Shown here piece after piece: positions 8,717-17,918 of a stretch of DNA of 18,061 bases. A program made the translations under genes and the position numbers. Position 1 is the stretch's first letter. Every line of letters begins with the position of its first letter. The notes beneath the pieces are model-generated. The model saw nothing but the letters and a program-made list of their open reading frames with translations. It was not told where the DNA came from and searched no databases. This DNA is from Camillea tinctor (lineage: Eukaryota; Ascomycota; Sordariomycetes; Xylariales; Xylariaceae), in NCBI GenBank assembly GCA_022578605.1, contig MU394193.1:1-18061 (forward strand), in the 5' to 3' direction.

Positions 8717-9733
8717 ATGAAGTTCAATCAGTTGTCTGTTCTAGCTGTTCTGGCTGGGAGCCAGTTTGTTGTGGGCGATGAAGAAGTTCATGGCCAAGGT
8801 GCCGAAGGTACTGTGATGGGACCTGTGGCTTTTCTATGGCCTGCAGATCGTCCTTGGAGTGCCTCAGCCGATAATGTTGCGCCTTGCGGAAGCACCAGTG
8901 GTCCCAGCAACAGAACCATTTTCCCACTTTGTAAGTTCGGATATACATATGGAAGAAGAGATCATCCAAAATTGACCCGCTAATGAACTCTTTCGTTTTT
9001 CAGCCCAAGGATCTGTTGCCCTCAGCATCGCTGATGATGCTTGGAATGTTGCCTTTTCTATTGCATTCGACGATGGTATGTAGATAAAACTAATTCTTGC
9101 CACGGCAAACTCTAACAAGCTTGCAGACCCAACTACCCAAAGCCAGTTCACTGAACAGGCTGTCAGCAACATCTCATCCATCGAGCCTGGCCACCAATGC
9201 TACAAAATCGCTGAGATTCCCGATTCCGTTGCCGCGGGATCTAATGCAACTATCCAGCTGGAGTATTGGTCAAGTGTGGACAACGAACTTGACGGCCGCA
9301 ACCAATCCTTCTACGCCTGTGCTGATATTGTAAGTGTGCTTCATGAACTCACCTCGCCATTATCATTACGTAACATTTCTAATCCTATTCAAAGACATTT
9401 GTTGAAGCATCGAGCTTCGATATCCAAGTCCCTTGCTTCAATGTAACATCAGCCGACTTCAACTCACCTGATCCATCCACTTCCACTGCGAGCCCAAGTG
9501 CCACAGCTACCTCCGATAGTGCGGCAGCAGAGGCAAGCTCAAGTTCGTCAAACAGTAAAGGTTTGTCGTCTGGTCAGACAGCAGGTATTGCCGTGGGTGT
9601 TGTTGTTGCCTCGCTGCTTGTTGTTGGTGTCGTCGCTTGGGCGGTTCTCCGCAAGCGGAGGTCCCAAGTAGCTGACCAGGAGGTCGCAGAGAACACAACT
9701 AAGGCAATGTCTGAGACCGCGTCCGCTCGTTAA
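8717..9733 (+). CDS. BIM1/X325-like (copper acquisition factor-like) membrane-anchored protein
   Basis: The protein belongs, by pattern recall, to the fungal BIM1-like group, LPMO-related proteins some of which bind copper at the cell surface. Exons are 8717-8930, 9004-9075, 9127-9329 and 9395-9733. Introns are 73, 51 and 65 nt, with GTAAGT, GTATGT and GTAAGT donors. The product has 275 residues. The signal peptide is about 1-20. The domain runs from about 35 to 180 and includes GPVAFLWPADRPWSASADN, PCGS, a DPT segment after exon 2, GHQCYKI and YACADI. A Ser/Thr/Ala-rich stalk (about 190-220), one transmembrane helix (226-248) and a basic stop-transfer RKRR with a short cytoplasmic tail follow. 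Most BIM1 proteins are GPI-anchored, so a transmembrane anchor is a variation. The predicted mature N-terminus is DEEVH rather than His, so copper binding is uncertain. Confidence 0.8.
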
Positions 9734-10105
9734 ATAGCTGCCAATTTCTACCATATCTAGTGAACAGTGTGCGAAAGGCTGACAAGGTCTCGAACTTTCA
9801 GCCATTCATTTCTATTTCACTGAACACATAACCCTGACATCTATTTTCTTTGGATAGAATATTACACAAGTTACACAAAAACATAGTTCTGATGAGCAAC
9901 ATATCATACAAAATGCTAAATGTGATATAATTCCATCGAATGAAATCCAATATACCCCGCATGTTTTGCACCTTCAAGGAAGTAAGTGAGCAAAAGTGGT
10001 TTGTCCTTGAGTTGTACAGGAAAGATTATAACCAACCAACGATGATTGGAAACACGGCTCGGGATGCATTAGGTGTAACCTATTTGAGTAGAATTTCATC
10101 TCACT

Positions 10106-10121
10106 ACACACTATAGTGTGT
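10106..10121. repeat. 16-nt perfect palindrome
   Basis: ACACACTATAGTGTGT is fully self-complementary. It could be a binding site for a dimeric factor or a chance palindrome; no nearby start codon ties it to a gene. Confidence 0.6.
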
Positions 10122-10288
10122 TATATTTGCTACCGATGCTAGGTTTCGTTTCCGCGTTGGAATAATATAGTGAGAAGCAGTGGGATCTTAGCGAGCTGTT
10201 GACGATCCGTACAGACTACAGCAGTATAGATTTCATAACGATTTTATTGAGGCCCAAAATAATTGAAGCATGAACTCCAACAAGCTTG

Positions 10289-10305
10289 CCCCAACGAAGT
10301 TGGGG
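10289..10305. repeat. perfect 7-bp hairpin with GAA loop
   Basis: CCCCAAC-GAA-GTTGGGG can form a stable hairpin about 560 nt downstream of the BIM1-like stop codon. It lacks a T-tract and lies too far away to call a terminator. Confidence 0.6.
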
Positions 10306-11041
10306 TATATTAATGACTAAATGATGTTGAGGCCTGCGTACATTTCAGGTCTGTAGACATAAGCAGGTAGGTTATTCGTTTACCTACTTTGACATTTGGG
10401 AGAGTCCCTGGTAACTGGCTAAAAGGCCTATCTGTTATATATTGCCTATTACTAGATTAGTCCGTTGCCAATTCTAAGAACTGAACTGACTCGCACCCGA
10501 ACAAATCTAGTCATTTATGTAGAACCAACCGTTATTTCATCAATTACTTAAATGGTTACAATAGATGTATCCTCATCGTAGTTATTAGATTCCACCTATT
10601 TGGCCTCTGGCATAAGACGTCAACTATCCATTTGCCGCCAGATAGGGACCAATGTAACTCTACCCAATAGCTAAATGGTGGCCTCCCCATACCATATGAG
10701 TCTACAGTCAACCACAAATAATACAGAATCGAGGAATAGGCCAATTTTTTAATGCATTAAGTGGTTTGTAGGCATGATCGAGGCCAGCCACTCCATAAAA
10801 AATCCAGTCGGCCATGATCAGATCAGATAGTTCCTGAAATTTGTTAGTTGATGATGTAACCAGAGCATAGATTCAATGTAGATTTCCGCAATGGAAACAC
10901 CTGTATCAGATCGTGTGGTTAGGTTTGCAATTGCCGGCCCAAGCACACAAACAACTGGGTTGCTGACAGCATATACCGACAGACAGACAAACTCAATATT
11001 TATTGACCATGATTAGTGCGATAGCAATCTTAAACAGGCTG

Positions 11042-11062
11042 GGGGTCAAGGGGGGGTCAAGG
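11042..11062 (+). repeat. tandem GGGGTCAAGG pair upstream of the DUF1996 gene
   Basis: Two copies of GGGGTCAAGG, at 11042-11051 and 11053-11062, lie about 220 nt before the ATG at 11283. G-rich cores of this type can bind fungal C2H2 zinc-finger regulators, but no specific factor can be assigned. Confidence 0.45.
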
Positions 11063-11282
11063 TTAAAGGTAATTCGTAAACTGAATGCATCGCCTAATCC
11101 AGCCTAAATATATTAATATATAGGTCATATTAACAGGATAGTTCCCAGCGGTATGTAGGGAAAGTAGTGATAGAATCATGTATTTGTATTTAGGAGGCAT
11201 GTTCCATGCTATTGCACAGATTCTTTGAACCTTTTACTGCAATCTCTCGATTTTCTTTGCTAGTGATAGCTATTCGTCCAAG

Positions 11283-12750
11283 ATGCAGTGGAAAGCCCTT
11301 GCGCTTACATTTCTCGTAAAGCATGGCCTTAGCCAAAGCCTGCCAATGATGCGTTTCGGCTGCTCACAACTTGTAGTCGACCGTTTAGACCCTTTGGTGA
11401 ACCCTGGATCTATACCGTCGCCGCATCTCCACCAAATCGTCGGGGGTAACTCCTTCAATGCTTCCATGGATCCATTGACCCATGATCTCCCCACAGAATC
11501 TACGTGCACTAGTTGCACTTTTTCGGAGGATTTTTCTAATTACTGGACGGCGGTTCTATATTTTCGAGCCCGGAATGGAACATTCAAGCGCGTGCCTCAA
11601 TTCGAAAGTGAGGGTCTCAAAGCCAATGGCGGTATAACGGTGTATTATATCCCATCGTACGATAGCCGCTCAACAGTTACTGCCTTTAAGCCTGGCTTCC
11701 GTATGCTTGTTGGAGACGCTTCGCTACGCACACCAGGTACGGCGCGCAAAGTATGTCACCGGTGTATGCCAGCGTCAGGAGACAACAGCAACTTAAACTG
11801 CGCCTCTCCGGACACCCAGACTCTGCCCACAGGCTTCTGCGTTGGAGGTATACGTTCCGTCATTACTTGTAAGTAAACTCGGAGGCTCTAATATCGGCAT
11901 TCGTAGCATGCCTCTTCTGTTCCCCTTACCTGCACGACAAGGTCAATAAGTGGGGAAAAGAGATATAAGTACTCTACTGATTACTGACCCCTACTTACAC
12001 AGTCCCTACTTGCTGGGATGGTAAGAATACAGATAGCGTGGACCATATGAGCCATGTAGCCTATCCGAGCTCAGGTGCCTCCGATACATCAGTTGGTGCA
12101 TCTGGTACCTGTCCAGACAGCCATCCTGTAAAGATACCCCAAGTGATGTTTGAGGTCATGTGGGACGTACGTATTACCAATTCCTTTTGTCGGTCTTACC
12201 TTCAAACTCCAAGGCCTCATTCTTAATGTCTTTTTCTATGGTTAATGTTACAATAACCTGATGGTACTCGCTATGGCTTGAGTGAACTCTAATAGTGCAT
12301 TGAAATTCATTGTTTGCTGACTTGGTCCGTACTCATAGACACGACCATTTAATGACAAAGATTTATGGCCCGAGGATGGCTCGCAACCGTTTGTTTGGAG
12401 CACTGGTGACAAGTGAGTCTCCCGTCCGAAGCACGTATAGTCGAGTTGTGACCCTAAAGTAATGCGCAGAGATGGATACTCACAGCACGGAGATTACGTC
12501 TTCGGTTGGGAAGGTGATTCACTTCAACGTGCTATGAACGCCCGCTGCAATGGCGATGTTTGTAGCGAATTGAAGGTCCAGTCACCTGAGGAAGCAATGA
12601 AATGCACCAAGCCAGCAGTTGTCAAAGAGAATATCGATGGATGTAAGCTGCATCCCTTAACAACGTGACTTTAAAGGCTCGCATAAGCTATACATAACTA
12701 ACTAATTCATAGGGCTAACTGAAATACCTGGCATGGCGGTAGTCACTTAG
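11283..12750 (+). CDS. secreted DUF1996-domain protein
   Basis: The protein is a secreted member of the DUF1996 family, widespread in filamentous fungi and of unknown function. Exons are 11283-11868, 12003-12166, 12339-12412, 12470-12642 and 12713-12750, giving 344 residues. Residues 1-19 are a signal peptide. The domain starts with FGCSQLVVDRLDPLVNPG (25-42) and continues with SPHLHQIVGGNSFN, TSCTFSEDFSNYWTAVLYF and ITVYYIPSYDS. After splicing come FPTCWDGKN, SHVAYPS, PQVMFEVMWD-TRPFND and GYSQHGDYVFGWEGDSLQRA. Intron donors are GTAAGT, GTACGT, GTGAGT and GTAAGC. The 172-nt third-exon intron (12167-12338) is the longest in the window. The last exon adds only WLTEIPGMAVVT, which is typical of the family and confirms the final join at 12642/12713. 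It has no C-terminal WSC or glycosidase module, and no break is visible. Confidence 0.93.
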
Positions 12751-13018
12751 TCTCACTCAACCAACAATGGGATTATATATACATACTGTTTGAGACATTA
12801 TACAAATTATTGTAAATATGAATTGAATGACAGCTAAATTGGACACACTATACCTAAATAAGCACCGCTTCTTACGTCTAACCTATCCAATGTGACCTTG
12901 CCATTGCAAACTTGACCCCAAGAACAGTTTGCCCCCTAATAGGCGCACTTACGGGTCTCCGTACACGTGCCTCCTCGCGTGATTTTCCTCGGGAGATCTG
13001 TGACGCTAACCAGTACCT
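12751..13018. other. intergenic with a dispersed 19-nt repeat
   Basis: This is the 3' flank of the DUF1996 gene. The plus-strand open frame at 12912-13166 is not recognised and overlaps the antisense P450 remnant. A 19-nt segment at 12945-12963 (GCACTTAC.GG.CTCCGTA) matches 268-286 at 17 of 19 positions, with two transitions. This suggests shared transposon-derived sequence at both ends of the gene-rich part. Confidence 0.4.
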
Positions 13019-13760
13019 TTATGATATTCTTTCGAAGTTTATCCATTCCCTCCCACGGTACTTGTTAAACATGACAGCTAAGATAATATATGGCGTCACT
13101 GAAAAATTACCGTACAAATCATCAGGATGCCTCTGCTCATCCTTAACATGTTTAGACTCATGGTGACTAATCAGATGTATAAACAGGAGTTTTAAAGCTT
13201 CCTGGGCAAGGAAATGTCCCGGGCAAGTATGATATTTGCTGCCCCGTGTGATAAAATCCTCGGATGCCGACGCGAAATGGAACTCGCTCGGGTCAGACCT
13301 CCCTCTGGCGGAGAAATCACTTCACTTCGAAAACTTACGGATCTAGATAAAGGTCAGGATCTTTAGCAATTAGTTCAGGAACGAGATCTGAGTACCAGTG
13401 GGAAGGGACAGCCCATCGTGGAAGGTCATGCGCGAAATCACCATCCTTTATACAGTCATTTTGCGTGGTTGGTCAGATCTAATAGCTTCGGGGAAGGGGG
13501 TAAAGTCTTGTACCTTGAGTAAACGTGTGCAGACACAAACCTTCTTTCATGAAGCTGTCTAAAACCTTCATCTCCTCTAATGCTCTCCGGTTTCAGCCTC
13601 CATACTTCTCTTGGATCTACCCAATCTCGTCCTTGATGTCTGCGATGGAATCCATATGGTCCATCAAGTCTAGAATGATATTTCACTGTCCTGTAAATAA
13701 ATTTCCAGGACTGGCTTAATCATTACAGCTGCTCCTGCACAAAGCTATCATGAGAGACTA
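13019..13760 (-). pseudogene. cytochrome P450 pseudogene, C-terminal part
   Basis: On the minus strand, remnants of a fungal P450 read in order. ILDLMDHMDSIADIKDEI follows the I-helix, and ALEEMKVLDSFMKEG is the K-helix region, where the family's ExxR is disturbed. MTFHDGLSLPTGTQIS and then, in another frame, LIAKDPDLYLDP follow. SEFHFASASEDFIT and GSKYHTCPGHFLAQEALKL carry the heme cysteine codon at 13223-13225, and a degraded tail ends at TAA 13019-13021. Breaks include an in-frame TGA at 13593-13595 exactly where the family has Trp (TGG to TGA), at least one frameshift between the two mid segments, and missing sequence before the heme motif. The N-terminal half is absent. The HFASASEDFIT...CPG style resembles CYP68-like secondary-metabolism P450s, which is inference. 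Confidence 0.87.
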
Positions 13761-13869
13761 AGCAAGGGCTTAGGTAATCAATACGTTATTGTGCGAGAAA
13801 GCGAGACTACAACTTTAAATGTCACTGTTATTTATATACAAGAACCTTCTCTGTTTTTTTCCTAGCTTC

Positions 13870-13908
13870 TAATAATAGGACATGATGATAATGATGATAA
13901 TAATGATA
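13870..13908. repeat. GAT/AAT microsatellite
   Basis: Imperfect ATGATGATAATGATGATAAT-type trinucleotide runs lie at the boundary between normal-composition DNA and the AT-rich block. Confidence 0.6.
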
Positions 13909-13962
13909 TATTTTATGTTCAGGGGCAGGCGATGAAACTAACTAACTAATTAGTTATTTATA

Positions 13963-14003
13963 ACTTTAAGCTTATATAAATTATAAAACAGCTAAAGTAA
14001 AAA
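13963..14003 (+). repeat. 41-nt direct repeat, less mutated copy
   Basis: This copy matches 16489-16529 over 41 nt with only three differences, each C-to-T or G-to-A in the other copy. The shared core is CTTTAAGCTTATATAAATTA. It is directly followed by the 143-nt repeat, so the two may form one ancestral unit. Confidence 0.8.
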
Positions 14004-14144
14004 CATCCACTCTCCTACCTACAACTTTTTCTTAACTTTTGTTAAGACTTTTATACTATATAAACTTATAGTATTATAAGCTTTATTTTTTTTCCCTTGC
14101 TTTTAAATCAAGTAACCTTTTTTTTTTAAAAAAAAAAAAAATAA
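14002..14144 (+). repeat. 143-nt direct repeat, left copy (less mutated)
   Basis: This aligns without gaps to 17919-18061, a constant offset of 3917. About 15 of 17 differences read C or G here and T or A in the right copy, so this copy has suffered less RIP. It could be part of an LTR or of a dispersed repeat; the right copy is cut by the window end, so element type cannot be settled. Confidence 0.8.
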
Positions 14145-14475
14145 AAGCACTAGCCTTTTTACTAAACATAAAAACGCTAGTTTTTTATTTTTTTATTATA
14201 ACCTTTTTTTTAAGTTTAAAATAATTAAAAAAACGACTTGCGGCTTTATTAGCTACTTTTTTAAACTTAAAGTAAAAAACAACTTTTATTTTTTTTTAGC
14301 TTTTTATAAAAACTAAAGCTAAAATAAAAAATAACTTTTTTACATTTAAAAAGCGCTAAATAACGCAAACAAAAAACTACAAACTTATTTCGTTTAAATT
14401 TACAAAAAACTTAATAGTTTTTATTTTAACTTTTTTAAAAGTAATTAAAAAAAAAGCAAAAATAAACGCTAAAAA

Positions 14476-14557
14476 AGCCACATAGCGCAGTGGTTAAGCG
14501 CTTAACAGATATTAATGTGGAATATTAATGTAATAGGTTTAAATTCCATTGTGGTCT
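14476..14557 (+). pseudogene. tRNA-derived sequence heading the inverted repeat
   Basis: The sequence folds partly as a tRNA. A near-complete acceptor stem pairs the 14477-14482 region with TGTGGTC at 14550-14556. TA occupies positions 8-9, and the D-arm is GCGC-AGTGGTTAA-GCGC. There is a perfect A box (TAGCGCAGTGG, 14483-14493). The B-box-like GGTTTAAATTCC (14536-14547) looks like a RIP-altered GGTTCGAATTCC. The anticodon region holds a repeated ATATTAATGT, and no clean anticodon loop with U33 can be drawn, so amino-acid identity is not assigned. The same features occur at the start of the inverted copy, so this is a repeat-family head rather than a lone tRNA gene. Confidence 0.65.
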
Positions 14558-15145
14558 AATTAATTATTTCTTTTTTTAAAGCATATACACTTTTTATTAA
14601 CTATTTATAATTAATAAAAGCATTATTGGCAAAATTTTTTGCTAAGCACTTATATTATTACTAACTAATTATTAATATATATATATATTTTGCTAATATT
14701 TTAAAGTAGCATTGTAAATGGAGCTATTAAGCAGTTAAAAAGCATTAGCTAAATAGCAATGTTAGCAACCGAAATATTTATTGCTAATAGCCTTATTAAT
14801 AAAGTAACTATTACTAATAACCTTACTATTGCTAATACCTTTTTTTTTATAAGGTAGCTTTTTATAAAGTAGCTTTTTATAAAGTACTGTTGCCGACTTA
14901 TATACTTCTTTATTGCTAATATCTCCTTATTTAATAAAATAGCTATTATTAACCTATATACTTCTTATCGCTAACTTTACTATTACTAATACTTCCTTAC
15001 AAAATAGCCTTTTATAAAGTAGCTATTACTAATTAACTTATTAATAAAGCTTTAAAAAAAGCTAATTATAGTAAAGCGTTAACTTTTTTTAAAAAAGTTA
15101 ACGTAAAAGATTTTTTATGTAAATTTTTAACATATAAATATAAAA
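14476..15145 (+). repeat. left arm of long inverted repeat (tRNA-headed element)
   Basis: This arm is homologous in inverse orientation to 16544-17235. It begins with a tRNA-like head (14476-14557), continues through TAATTAATTATTT and a tandem zone of TTTTTATAAAGTAGC-type units (about 14846-15025), and ends after the shared 'ctaattatagtaaagcg' and 'ttttttatgtaaattttt' segments. Differences from the other arm are mostly C-to-T/G-to-A, with several small gaps. It could be one arm of a long-TIR element or one of two oppositely inserted tRNA-derived SINE-like copies. Confidence 0.75.
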
Positions 15146-16488
15146 GCTTACAAAACCTTTATTATAATATAAATACTTAATTTACAAGTTTATATATATT
15201 TAATAACTAAATAACATATTAATATACAAAAATAAAAGTAAGTAAGGGGTTAAAACTAAAAAAATAAATAATAAGTCTAATATATCGGAAAAAGTCGGCG
15301 TTAAGCGTTAATATTTATACTTTGTATATTTAAAATATTAAAATACGCGCTAACAATTAAAAAATCTTATAAGTAAAAAACTAAAATATTGTTTATATAA
15401 AAAGTTAAAGATTTTTTTGCAAAATAAAAAGAAAGATTTAATACGGTTATTTTAAAATAATTATTTTAATTTTTAAATATAAGCATATTATTTTTTAATA
15501 TTATAATTATTTTATAACTTTATATTAAACGTTTTTTATAAAAGCTAATATTTTGTTTAAAATTAAAAAACTTTAAAAAATATATTTTTAAAACATAAAT
15601 TAAAAAACAATAAGTTTTTTTAATTTAGTTAAGTATATTTTAAAAAGCTAAAAATTAAAAAAAAAAAATATTTTATTTTTTTTTATACTATAGCATTTTT
15701 TAATAGCTTTGCTTTTAATAATAAAAAAATTACTTTAAAATTATTTTTACCGTTAATTAATAACATTACTTTTTAAGCTTTTAATAAAAAAATTACTTTT
15801 TATAATTTTTATTAATTTTAAATATAAAGATTTTTTTTTTTACACGAAAAATTATTTATTTAAATAGTTTTAAAACAACTTTTTAATTTTAATACTTTAT
15901 AAAAAAGAAAAATTAATTAAATTAACTTTAAAGATTTTATAAATATTACTTATAATTATTTATAATAGCAGTTTTTATATAATTAAGTTAATAATATTGT
16001 TTATAAATTAAGATTTTTTTTTTTTAAATGCTTAATATTAAATATTAATATTAAAACGTTATTAATAAAATAAAAAAAGAATATTAAGATTTTTTAACGC
16101 AATTAAACGTTATTTTTTTTTAATATAATTAGTAATTTACTTAAAAAGCTAAATATTAATAGTAAATTATCGATTAAACTATAACTTTAACTTATTTAGT
16201 TAATAAATAAATAATTTTTATTATTAATATTAAAAAAAAAAAATAAAAAGCAATAAATTGTATTTATTAAGTTATTAATTAATAATAATAATAAAATACA
16301 CATACTAAATAAACTATTTAGTATTTAAATTAATAAGTTAAAAACTTTTATAAATAAACGTAATAAGTAAAAAATTAAGTTTAACATATTATTATTAAAA
16401 TTTAATATAATAATAATAATAATAATAATATATTTAACGTTTAATATAAAAATTTATAATTAAATTATTTATTATAGCATTTAATTAT

Positions 16489-16529
16489 ACTTTAAGCTTA
16501 TATAAATTATAAAATAGTTAAAATAAAAA
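16489..16529 (+). repeat. 41-nt direct repeat, more mutated copy
   Basis: This is the second copy of 13963-14003, with three RIP-type transitions. It stops about 15 nt before the inner end of the right inverted arm. The 143-nt repeat that directly follows the left copy resumes here only at 17919. Confidence 0.75.
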
Positions 16530-16543
16530 GTTTTATTAAAGTT

Positions 16544-17235
16544 TTTTATATTTACGTGTTAAAAATTTACATAAAAAATTTTTTATATTAATGCGCTTTA
16601 CTATAATTAGCTTTTTTTAAGGCCTTATTAATAAGTTAATTAATAATAGTTACTTTATAAAAAGCTACTTTATAAAAAAAGAAGGTATTAGCGATAGTAA
16701 GGTTAATAATAAGTATATAAGTCGGTAATAGCTACTTTATTAAAAAAAAGTATTAGCAATAAAGAAATATATAAGTTAACGATAACTACTTTATTAAATA
16801 AAAAAGTATTAACAATAAAAAGTATATAAATTAATAATAGCTACTTTATTAAAAAAAAGTGTTAGCAATAATAAAATTAATTAATAATAGCTACTTTATA
16901 AAAAGCTACTTTATAAAGGAAATATTAGCAATAATAAAGTTATTAATAATAAATACTTTATTAATAAAGCTATTAGCAATAAATATTTTAATTATTAGCA
17001 TTTTTATTTTATTAATATAGTTTTATTTATAGTGCTATTTTAAAATGTTAATGAAATATATATATATACCGGTAATTAACTAGTAATAAGCTTTATTAGC
17101 TATAAAAATAGCTAATAAAAAGTATATATGCTTTAAAAAAAAAATAATTAATTAAACTACAATAAAATTTAAATTTATTATATTAATATTTTATATTAAT
17201 ATTTGCTAAGCGCTTAATTATTACGCTATATAGCC
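16544..17235 (-). repeat. right arm of long inverted repeat
   Basis: Read on the minus strand from 17235 this arm parallels 14476-15145: tRNA-like head, TAATTAATTATTTT, tandem AAGTAGC-like units and the same inner end near 'ttaacacgtaaatataaaa'. It carries more T/A at variable sites than the left arm and is therefore the more heavily RIPped copy. Confidence 0.75.
17154..17235 (-). pseudogene. tRNA-derived head of the right inverted arm
   Basis: On the minus strand this aligns along its full length to 14476-14557. The A box has become TAGCGTAATAA and the B box AATTTAAATTTT, all by C-to-T/G-to-A changes. The retained repeated ATATTAAT in the anticodon region shows that the insertion there belongs to the family and is not private to one copy. 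Confidence 0.65.
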
Positions 17236-17918
17236 TATTATTTTAAAAAGTTTATTAAAAATAATTAATTAAGCTTTATAATTAATATATATTATTTTGC
17301 TTTTAAAAATATTTTATTAATAATATTTAAATTATTATGTTTTTATTATATACGTTATTATTAATATTATATATGCTTTAATTACTTTAATTATTTTATT
17401 TAATAAAGCGCTTTTAATTATTTTATTAAAATGTTTAATATAATTAATTATTTAAAGTATTTTAATTTTTTAAATTGTAACGTAATTTTTAAAACGTAGT
17501 TTAAAGTTAAAGTATATTTTAAGTTACTTAACTGTTTTTTTTAAAAAGTATATAATAAAGTTTTTAGTTTATATTAGTTTTTTTTTTATGCTATATTTTT
17601 TATAAAAATGTTTAAGTTTATATTTAATAAAGTTAAAAAAAAAGTATTATGCTTTTTTTATTTTAAAATAGCTTTAACGTTTTTTTTTAATTATTTTATA
17701 GTTTTTTAAGTTAATTTTTTTATTTTAAAAATAATTATATTATTTATATAGTTAAACTTTATATTAAGTGCGCTTTTTTTAAAAATTAGTTTAATATATA
17801 ATATAAATAATATAAATAAAATTAAAGATTTTTGCGGTATTTTATAAAAAAATAAAGTAAATGTAATTATAATATTTTTTATGTAAATTGCTACTTTTTT
17901 GTTTATTATATAAAATTT

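Larger units (their letters stand above)
9734..11282. other. 1.5-kb intergenic region between the BIM1-like and DUF1996 genes
   Basis: I find no supportable gene. The only open frame over 60 codons (10556-10744, minus) matches nothing I recognise. The region contains two perfect short palindromes (10106-10121 and 10289-10305) and a tandem G-rich 10-mer at 11042-11062, listed separately. The last 200 nt are the presumed promoter of the DUF1996 gene. Confidence 0.5.

Noticed and set aside
12912..13166. 84-codon plus-strand open frame
   Set aside because: It matches no family and overlaps the antisense P450 remnant, whose frame shows recognisable family sequence.
14476..14557. Functional tRNA gene in the AT-rich block
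   Set aside because: The B box is altered, no anticodon loop with U33 can be drawn, and the sequence recurs as the head of an inverted repeat; it is treated as tRNA-derived repeat sequence.
15146..16543. Transposase gene between the inverted arms
   Set aside because: No frame of useful length or motif survives the AT-rich degradation, so a transposase cannot be supported from this sequence.
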